Source: Calothrix sp. NIES-4101
Lineage (GTDB): Bacteria; Cyanobacteriota; Cyanobacteriia; Cyanobacteriales; Nostocaceae
Reading direction: 5' to 3'
NCBI GenBank assembly: GCA_004296455.1
Contig: AP018280.1
Span: 1,302,001-1,366,000, forward strand
DNA length: 64,000 nt
Position 1 is the first letter of the stretch, and every line of letters begins with the position of its first letter. A program made the position numbers and the translations under genes. The notes beneath the pieces are model-generated. The model had not been told where the DNA came from, did no database searches, and worked only from the letters and a program-made list of their open reading frames with translations. Shown in pieces: positions 58,367 through 64,000 of this stretch.

Positions 58367-58495
58367 TAAGTAAGTCGGCGTTAAAAAATCAAGCTATGTG
58401 ACGAAATGTAAAATCAGCGAATAGCTTATAAATTGGTCATTCTACAGTTTTTAAAAAACTAAACATACATGGTTTTTATCGTGCCGACTTACTTA
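58367..58495. repeat. MITE-like element with perfect 13-bp inverted ends
   Basis: TAAGTAAGTCGGC at 58367-58379 and GCCGACTTACTTA at 58483-58495 are exact reverse complements, 129 bp overall. The interior has no ORF. This is a textbook non-autonomous element. Its AAGTAAG start resembles the ends of the decayed element at 29449-29584. It occupies the middle of the 317-bp rhodanese-MnmC intergenic gap. Confidence 0.75.
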
Positions 58496-58587
58496 ATTAT
58501 ACCCAATACCTACATTCGCTTGACAAAATCTCAAATATTAACCTGACTCAATATTGATCCATTTCACTTTTTTAACTATTCAAGCTA

Positions 58588-59502
58588 ATGTCAAATCAAG
58601 AAATATTTATTCCCCAGCCCACTGCTGACGGTTCATTTACTTTTTTCTCGGAAGAGTTTGATGAATTATTTCACAGCCATTATGGGGCTTACCAAGAAAG
58701 TATACATAAATTCGTTGTCCCGACACAAATAGAAGTTCAAGCTCAAAAATCAGTTATCAGAATTTTAGATATTTGCTACGGTCTGGGTTATAACACTGCG
58801 GCGGCGCTCCAAACGATTTGGTCTATTAATCCTGATTGCTATATCGAAATTATTGCTTTAGAACTGAATTCAGCAGTCCCTAAAGCTGCAATCAGTAATC
58901 AATTATTTAATCATTGGAACTCCGCAAAGATAGATATTTTAGATATTTTAATTAGAATTTCTGAACATCATTACCTAGAGGCAAAAAATATTAAAGCCAA
59001 TTTATTATTAGGTGATGCTCGTAACACTATTCAACAAGTAATTACATCTGGATTTCAAGCTGATGCCATTTTCCTCGATCCCTTCTCGCCTCCACAATGT
59101 CCGCAACTTTGGACAATCGAATTTATGCAACTTGTCTCTCAGTGCTTATCTTTGACTGGTAGACTGGCAACTTATTCTTGTGCTGCATCAGTACGTACAG
59201 CATTGCTCACATCAGGTTTAGAAATTGGTTCGACTCCCCCTGTTGGTAGAAAAGCACCAGGTACGATCGCCATATATCCACAAGCTGAGGGGGCAATTCT
59301 TCCCCGACTGTCAACATCTGAACTAGAACATTTACAAACTCGTGCTGCAATTCCCTATCGCGACTCCCAACTATGCGATTCGGCAGCAGTAATATTAGAG
59401 AGGCGCAAACAAGAGCAGCAATACTCAAATTTGGAACCAACTTCACATTGGCGAAAACGCTGGGATAGAGCACATAAATATAATTCACTATCAAAAGAAT
59501 AA
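58588..59502 (+). CDS. MnmC/MnmD-type tRNA 5-methylaminomethyl-2-thiouridine methyltransferase
   Basis: 304 residues. SAM-binding segment ILDICYGLGYNTAAALQ, and the DUF752 signature LLLGDARNTIQ ... ADAIFLDPFSPPQCPQLWT. It modifies the wobble uridine of some tRNAs. The FAD oxidase half of E. coli MnmC is absent, as in stand-alone MnmD. Start ATG at 58588 gives the normal N-terminus. Confidence 0.85.
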   Translation: MSNQEIFIPQPTADGSFTFFSEEFDELFHSHYGAYQESIHKFVVPTQIEVQAQKSVIRILDICYGLGYNTAAALQTIWSINPDCYIEIIALELNSAVPKAAISNQLFNHWNSAKIDILDILIRISEHHYLEAKNIKANLLLGDARNTIQQVITSGFQADAIFLDPFSPPQCPQLWTIEFMQLVSQCLSLTGRLATYSCAASVRTALLTSGLEIGSTPPVGRKAPGTIAIYPQAEGAILPRLSTSELEHLQTRAAIPYRDSQLCDSAAVILERRKQEQQYSNLEPTSHWRKRWDRAHKYNSLSKE

Positions 59503-60098
59503 GATGACAACGGTCTTGATTAAATTGTATTGGTAAATGGATGACGCGGGTTATAAGTGATTTACCGGATTCAATCTCATTCAATGTGGTAATTATCACT
59601 AATTTTCAGCATCAATAATCTATAGACATTCGTGAATCTACTAAACTTTGATAAATTTTATTGATAATTGATGAAAAATGTGTAAATTATTTTATAAATT
59701 GTTTGGCTAACATAGTGACAAAATCAGATTTTGTTCCATCACGAGCCTGTTTGAGATAAATTGAACAATGAGAGTATTTTGGAACTAATAGTCATGTGGA
59801 GAAATCTCCGTAAAACACCTGATTTAAGATTTGCAATAATTGCTCATACTATATTTATCATTAAAGAGTTTTGGAAACCATTTTCTCAAAACTCCCAAAA
59901 ACATGGAAAAACTGGAGAAAATACATTACAAAGAGTTAAGTAAATGTTATCGTTTGCAAGACTTATCAAAAGTAATGAAAACAGGAATCCAGTTGAGTAA
60001 TAAAATTGTTTTTGAAAAGTCGAACTGTAAATTTATTTAAAAATTGGAGCGCCTTCGTGGTTTGGAAATCCAATTATACAGGCTCTACCGAAAAATCA
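59503..60098. other. intergenic region upstream of the HD-GYP gene
   Basis: No gene is supported. Short ORFs starting TTG at 59761 or ATG at 59840 lack ribosome binding sites or family similarity and overlap each other. The region is AT-rich to about 60000. Confidence 0.45.
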
Positions 60099-61292
60099 AT
60101 GGGCGGGTCAAACTCCTTAAATACACCAAAGGATATTGGTTCAAATGGTGCTATCAGCTTACAGGCACAAGGTTATCCTCTAAGCTTATCAAAGCAAGAC
60201 CTATTGCCAGAAGATAATGGAGCAATAACTTCCTGGGTAAACCTTTGTACTGATTCTAGTTATGATTCCTTCGGCTCAAGGACAGAGTATAGCAAAGGTT
60301 CGCAAGTCAATGGTTTTGATTTAGATAAGCCAAAAGTTTTAGTGGTTGATGACCATGCTGCAAGCAGGATGACGGCTGTGGCGCTGTTGGCGATTGAGGG
60401 TTATGAAGTGATTGAAGCAGACAGTGGTGCTGCTGCGATCGCTCTGGTAGCTCAAAAACAACCAGATTTGATTTTGCTGGATGTGATGATGCCCGAAATG
60501 GACGGGTTTGAAGTTTGCCAGAATATTAAACAAGATGAACAAACACGGTTAATCCCGGTAATTTTTATCACAGCATTAAACGATAGGCGATCGCGTATTC
60601 GCGGTATTGAGGTCGGGGCTGATGATTTTTTGAGTAAACCTTTTGATCGTTTAGAATTGGCGGCGCGAGTAAAGTCTTTGGTGATGCAAAAGCGCTTGAA
60701 CGAAGACTTAGATCACGCCGAACAAGTGCTATTTTCGATCGCACGGGCAATTGAAAGTCGTGATCCCAATACAGGTAACCATTGCGAACGCTTGATACAA
60801 TTAGGCAAAGAATTTGGCGAGTATCTCAACCTGGGACGCAATCAAATTCGTGACTTAATGTGGGGGGGATACCTTCACGATATCGGCAAAGTGGGAATAC
60901 CTGATGCGATATTGCTCAAAAGGGGACAATTAACGCCCGAGGAATGGGAAATGATGCGTCAGCATGTTTTGATTGGCGAAAAAATTTGTCAACCTCTTCG
61001 CACGACTAGAGGTGTGATTCCCATCATTCGTCATCATCACGAACGGTGGGATGGTTCGGGTTATCCTGATGGGCTCAAAGGTGATGAAATTCCTTATATT
61101 GCTCAAGTATTCCAAATTATTGATATTTATGATGCTTTGAGCAGTGAACGTCCCTATAAACCCGCTTATACACCTGAAGAAGCACTACAAATTATGACGG
61201 AGGAAACCGCTAAAGGCTGGCGTAATCCTCAATTAATGCAGCAATTTACCGAGTTTATTCTCAAACGCAATGATTCCAATCTGTCCAGATAA
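60099..61292 (+). CDS. response regulator with HD-GYP phosphodiesterase domain
   Basis: About 397 residues from the ATG at 60099; the frame is open to a TTG at 60006. After a variable N-terminus (about 75 residues), a REC domain has the phosphoacceptor Asp128 (LLDVMMPEMDGFEV) and KPFD. The HD-GYP domain has His260-Asp261 (HDIGKVGIPD) and HHERWDGSGYPDGL. HD-GYP proteins hydrolyse cyclic di-GMP. The cognate histidine kinase is not adjacent. Confidence 0.9.
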   Translation: MGGSNSLNTPKDIGSNGAISLQAQGYPLSLSKQDLLPEDNGAITSWVNLCTDSSYDSFGSRTEYSKGSQVNGFDLDKPKVLVVDDHAASRMTAVALLAIEGYEVIEADSGAAAIALVAQKQPDLILLDVMMPEMDGFEVCQNIKQDEQTRLIPVIFITALNDRRSRIRGIEVGADDFLSKPFDRLELAARVKSLVMQKRLNEDLDHAEQVLFSIARAIESRDPNTGNHCERLIQLGKEFGEYLNLGRNQIRDLMWGGYLHDIGKVGIPDAILLKRGQLTPEEWEMMRQHVLIGEKICQPLRTTRGVIPIIRHHHERWDGSGYPDGLKGDEIPYIAQVFQIIDIYDALSSERPYKPAYTPEEALQIMTEETAKGWRNPQLMQQFTEFILKRNDSNLSR

Positions 61293-61511
61293 TTATGACT
61301 AAAGGATTGGGCAGAAAATTGAGAAGAGGGAGCTACGGCGGCACGGAGAAGACTTTTCTTTCTGTGTCCCGCATACCTTTTGTGTTGTCATTAACTAGAG
61401 GCACTTTGGCAGTTTCCTGAGATATTGCCTATGAGTAATGCTTTGTTAGCTGTTATCATTTGCCTGAACTTATTTACTTAGTTCATCGCACACACACAGC
61501 TAATCCTAATT

Positions 61512-62879
61512 ATGGTAGTCGTAGCAATTCTGGCGGCAGGAAAAGGAACAAGGATGAAATCCACTCTACCTAAAGTTTTACATTCTTTAGGTGGGCGATC
61601 GCTTGTTGAGAGGGTTTTAAATAGTGTTGAACCGATGCAACCTTCACGACGGATGATAATAGTTGGATACCAGGGTGAAGAAGTTAAAGCTGCAATGCAG
61701 TCAATACCCAATTTAGAATTTGTCGAACAAACTAGACAGTTGGGAACAGGTCATGCTATCCAGCAATTATTGCCACATTTAGAAGGTTACAATGGTGATT
61801 TGCTGGTGTTAAATGGAGATGTACCTCTATTACGTCAACAAACCCTAGAAAATCTCCTCAAGACCCATCAAGATCACAAAAATGCTGCAACTATCCTCAC
61901 AGCACATTTGCATGATCCCAAGGGTTATGGGCGCGTTTTTTGTAATGGTGATAATATTGTTCAGCAAATCGTCGAAGATAAAGACTGTACTGCTGCCCAA
62001 AAGCAAAATCGTCGTATCAATGCCGGAATTTACTGCTTTCGCTGGCAAGATTTAGCCAAGGTATTGCCGCATTTAGAGGCAAATAATGCCCAGAAAGAAT
62101 ATTACCTTACCGATGCAGTGACACAGGTTGCTCCTGTCATGGCGGTAGATGTTGAAGATTACCAAGAAATTTTGGGTATTAACGATCGCTTGCAATTAGC
62201 TGGCGCTTATGAGATTTTACAAGGACGAATTAAAGAAAGTTGGATGGCTGCTGGTGTAACTATTATTGATCCCAATAGCGTCACAATTGATGAAACAGTT
62301 GAATTGCAACCAGATGTAATTATCGAACCACAAACGCATCTGCGAGGTGATACAGTTATCAAAACGGGGTGTCGAATTGGACCTGGAAGTTTAATTGAAA
62401 ATAGCGAAATTGGTGAGAACACCACCATCCAATTTTCAGTAATTACCGATAGTATTATTAAATCATCAGTAACAATTGGGCCTTATGCTCACTTGCGCGG
62501 ACATGCTCAGGTAAGCGAAGGATGTCGTATTGGTAATTTTGTGGAGTTAAAAAATACGACATTAGGTAATAATACCAAAGTCGCTCATCTATCCTATCTC
62601 GGTGATACCATAACCGGAACCAAAGTAAATATTGGCGCAGGAACAATTACCGCCAATTATGATGGTTTTAAAAAGCATCCAACAAAAATAGGCGATCGCA
62701 CAGGTACAGGTTCTAATAGCGTCCTTGTCGCGCCCATTAACCTTGGTAATGATGTTTATGTTGCCGCAGGCTCTACAGTCGCTCAAGATATCCCTGATGA
62801 TTGTTTAGTAATAGCCCGCGAACGCCCGGTGATGAAGCCCGGTTGGGTAACGAAGAAACGAGAAAGTCAGAGAAAGTAA
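61512..62879 (+). CDS. glmU: bifunctional UDP-N-acetylglucosamine pyrophosphorylase / glucosamine-1-phosphate N-acetyltransferase
   Basis: 455 residues. N-terminal uridyltransferase, [20 protein letters not shown], with [12 protein letters not shown]-terminal left-handed beta-helix of hexapeptide repeats ([19 protein letters not shown]; quoted in part) with acetyltransferase catalytic His in the segment [10 protein letters not shown]. Makes UDP-GlcNAc for peptidoglycan and lipid A. Intact and of normal length. Confidence 0.97.
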   Translation: MVVVAILAAGKGTRMKSTLPKVLHSLGGRSLVERVLNSVEPMQPSRRMIIVGYQGEEVKAAMQSIPNLEFVEQTRQLGTGHAIQQLLPHLEGYNGDLLVLNGDVPLLRQQTLENLLKTHQDHKNAATILTAHLHDPKGYGRVFCNGDNIVQQIVEDKDCTAAQKQNRRINAGIYCFRWQDLAKVLPHLEANNAQKEYYLTDAVTQVAPVMAVDVEDYQEILGINDRLQLAGAYEILQGRIKESWMAAGVTIIDPNSVTIDETVELQPDVIIEPQTHLRGDTVIKTGCRIGPGSLIENSEIGENTTIQFSVITDSIIKSSVTIGPYAHLRGHAQVSEGCRIGNFVELKNTTLGNNTKVAHLSYLGDTITGTKVNIGAGTITANYDGFKKHPTKIGDRTGTGSNSVLVAPINLGNDVYVAAGSTVAQDIPDDCLVIARERPVMKPGWVTKKRESQRK

Positions 62880-62965
62880 GAAGAATGCGGGGATGCGGGG
62901 ACAAGGAAGAAAGAGGTTTTTTATTAATCTCCCCATCTCCCCATCTCCCACTCTCCCTCTCCTTG

Positions 62966-63946
62966 TCATCCCATTTCCCCGTTCCCAACTTGTGTTCCTT
63001 CGGGAATTTCCAAGGTATCGCCCATCCTTTCACCGTTATGGTAAGCTGCGAGGATGACTTCACTGGTTTTGCCCCAAGCAATATGACCTCTAGCATCAAG
63101 TGCGATCGCGCCTAAGTCTCTTTTATTTGTCTGAGCTTCCGCAAATGATCGCTGCATTGCCTCCTGCAACGACATTCCATCAGTGACACGTACCACTATT
63201 TTGGCTGCCAAGCATTCATCAATAATATCTTCACCAATACCTGTACAGCTAACACCCGCATACTGTGTTGCATAATTTCCCGCCGGCATAGCCGAATCAC
63301 TGACACGACCAATCCGTTCAAAACCTTTTCCACCTGTAGATGTGCCAGCAACTAAGTTACCATGTGTATCCAAAGCAACTACACCAATTGTGCCTCTGCG
63401 GGCTGTGGTACTTTCCGTAAGTTGGCTTTCAAACGATTCATGTTCAGCGAAATCAGATTCAGCGACAACACCAGCCATAGTGCGTTGAAAATTATCTTGG
63501 CGCTCCTGCATCCATTCCTGCAATCGCAAATCAGTTAAACCATTGTAGCTGGGGATTTGTAACTCCCGCGCCAATTCTGCTGCACCATAATCGGAAAGAA
63601 CGCGATCAGGTGAAGATTGTAAATATTGGGCTAATTCAATGGGGTTTTTAACCCGCGAAATATTAATCACACCACTAAAACGTTGAGATGTACCATCCAT
63701 CAAAGAAGCACTCATCCGGATTTGCCCGTCGGATTGTAGTACCGAACCCGTACCAGCATTAAAACGGGGATTGTCTTCTAACAATTGACAACCGAGTACA
63801 ACCGCCTCCTTAGCGCTGCCACCCGATGTCAGCAAAGCATAAACTTCCTCAATGACTTTATAGAGCGATCGCCTAACTACTTCAACTCCACCTTTACCTT
63901 TAAGTGAACTACCTGCTCCACCATGAATAATTAATTTAGGTTGCAC
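62966..63946 (-). CDS. iaaA: isoaspartyl peptidase / L-asparaginase, Ntn-hydrolase type
   Basis: 326 residues; GTG start at 63946 with ribosome binding site GGAG. N-terminal LIIHGGAGSSLKGKGG; nucleophile Thr186 in ARRGTIGVVALD, which becomes the N-terminus after autocleavage. The downstream STGGKGFERIGRVSDSAMPAGNYA is conserved (quoted in part). Hydrolyses isoaspartyl dipeptides and asparagine. Converges with glmU. Confidence 0.93.
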   Translation of the reverse strand: MQPKLIIHGGAGSSLKGKGGVEVVRRSLYKVIEEVYALLTSGGSAKEAVVLGCQLLEDNPRFNAGTGSVLQSDGQIRMSASLMDGTSQRFSGVINISRVKNPIELAQYLQSSPDRVLSDYGAAELARELQIPSYNGLTDLRLQEWMQERQDNFQRTMAGVVAESDFAEHESFESQLTESTTARRGTIGVVALDTHGNLVAGTSTGGKGFERIGRVSDSAMPAGNYATQYAGVSCTGIGEDIIDECLAAKIVVRVTDGMSLQEAMQRSFAEAQTNKRDLGAIALDARGHIAWGKTSEVILAAYHNGERMGDTLEIPEGTQVGNGEMG

Positions 63947-64000
63947 CTTATAACTCCGTTTTTATACTTAATTGTTGGGAATTGGTAATTGAATGACGCG

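Noticed and set aside
59761-60040. Two overlapping short ORFs upstream of the HD-GYP gene
   Set aside because: TTG or weak ATG starts, no ribosome binding site, no family resemblance, and mutual overlap in different frames.
1-64000. CRISPR arrays, tRNA and rRNA genes
   Set aside because: No regularly spaced repeats with unique spacers and no TTCGAATC-type T-loops in a cloverleaf context were seen by eye; a tRNAscan run could still find one.

Overview
The window is chromosomal DNA of a filamentous, probably heterocyst-forming (Nostocales-like) cyanobacterium. The evidence is the abundant HIP1 octamer GCGATCGC, a phytochrome-type GAF sensor kinase, cyanobacterial families (DUF1822 beside a sigma factor, DUF2358, a likely DUF2555, CHASE2-kinase, FecR and ArsA-HSP20 proteins), tandem Yfr2-like small RNAs and a cyanobacterial group II intron. 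No tRNA, rRNA or CRISPR array was seen. The genus cannot be fixed from the sequence alone.

Layout. 1-600: partial DUF92 (VTE6-like) gene and a small unknown ORF. 0.6-12.2 kb is accessory in character: a PPC-subtilisin, a TauE/SafE permease, a P-loop NTPase with 11 TPRs, a PPC-calpain, a second subtilisin and an HlyD secretion adaptor. None of the three proteases has a Sec signal, so type I export is an attractive inference. 12.3-18.7 kb: an atypical SDR, a VOC protein, a DUF2358 protein, an ArsA/Get3-type ATPase with an HSP20-like tail, and a GAF-GAF-GAF histidine kinase. 18.9-21.9 kb: dnaN and dnaA on the minus strand, separated by a cluster of six perfect DnaA boxes (probable oriC). 22-24.5 kb: an HtrA-type lipoprotein protease and peptide deformylase.

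24.6-30.3 kb is the most unusual locus. It has four plus-strand genes: a double HMA_2-like protein, a P1B-type ATPase without the CPC metal motif and with a single cysteine, a DUF5132-like small membrane protein and a second HMA_2-like membrane protein. It looks like a cysteine-independent metal or cation export system with a PacL-like accessory subunit. 30.5-33.5 kb: cysH, bracketed by inverted copies of a MITE-like repeat, then two tandem Yfr2-like sRNA genes and purH.

34-43.2 kb holds housekeeping and conserved genes (esterase, likely DUF2555, coaBC, a glycosyltransferase, DUF2809, a likely DUF6391, a Gfo/Idh/MocA oxidoreductase) and a DUF1822/sigma-factor pair. 43.4-46.4 kb: a small membrane-protein gene is split by a complete group II intron inserted in antisense orientation; both intron ends and the reconstructed reading frame can be read. 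46.5-50.5 kb: holB-tmk, leuA and a LabA-like NYN protein on the minus strand. 50.5-51.6 kb is a long region without genes. 51.6-57.3 kb: a CHASE2-Ser/Thr kinase, a FecR protein with a coding minisatellite and a predicted outer-membrane beta-barrel protein form a possible envelope-signalling cluster. 57.4-64 kb: a rhodanese, an MnmC-type methyltransferase, an HD-GYP response regulator, glmU and an isoaspartyl peptidase/asparaginase.

Small mobile repeats are frequent: three copies of an ATATCATGT-ended element, a 129-bp element with perfect 13-bp ends, a decayed AAGTAAG-ended element, and a hairpin repeat. All calls come from reading the sequence and from family knowledge; no database search was run.
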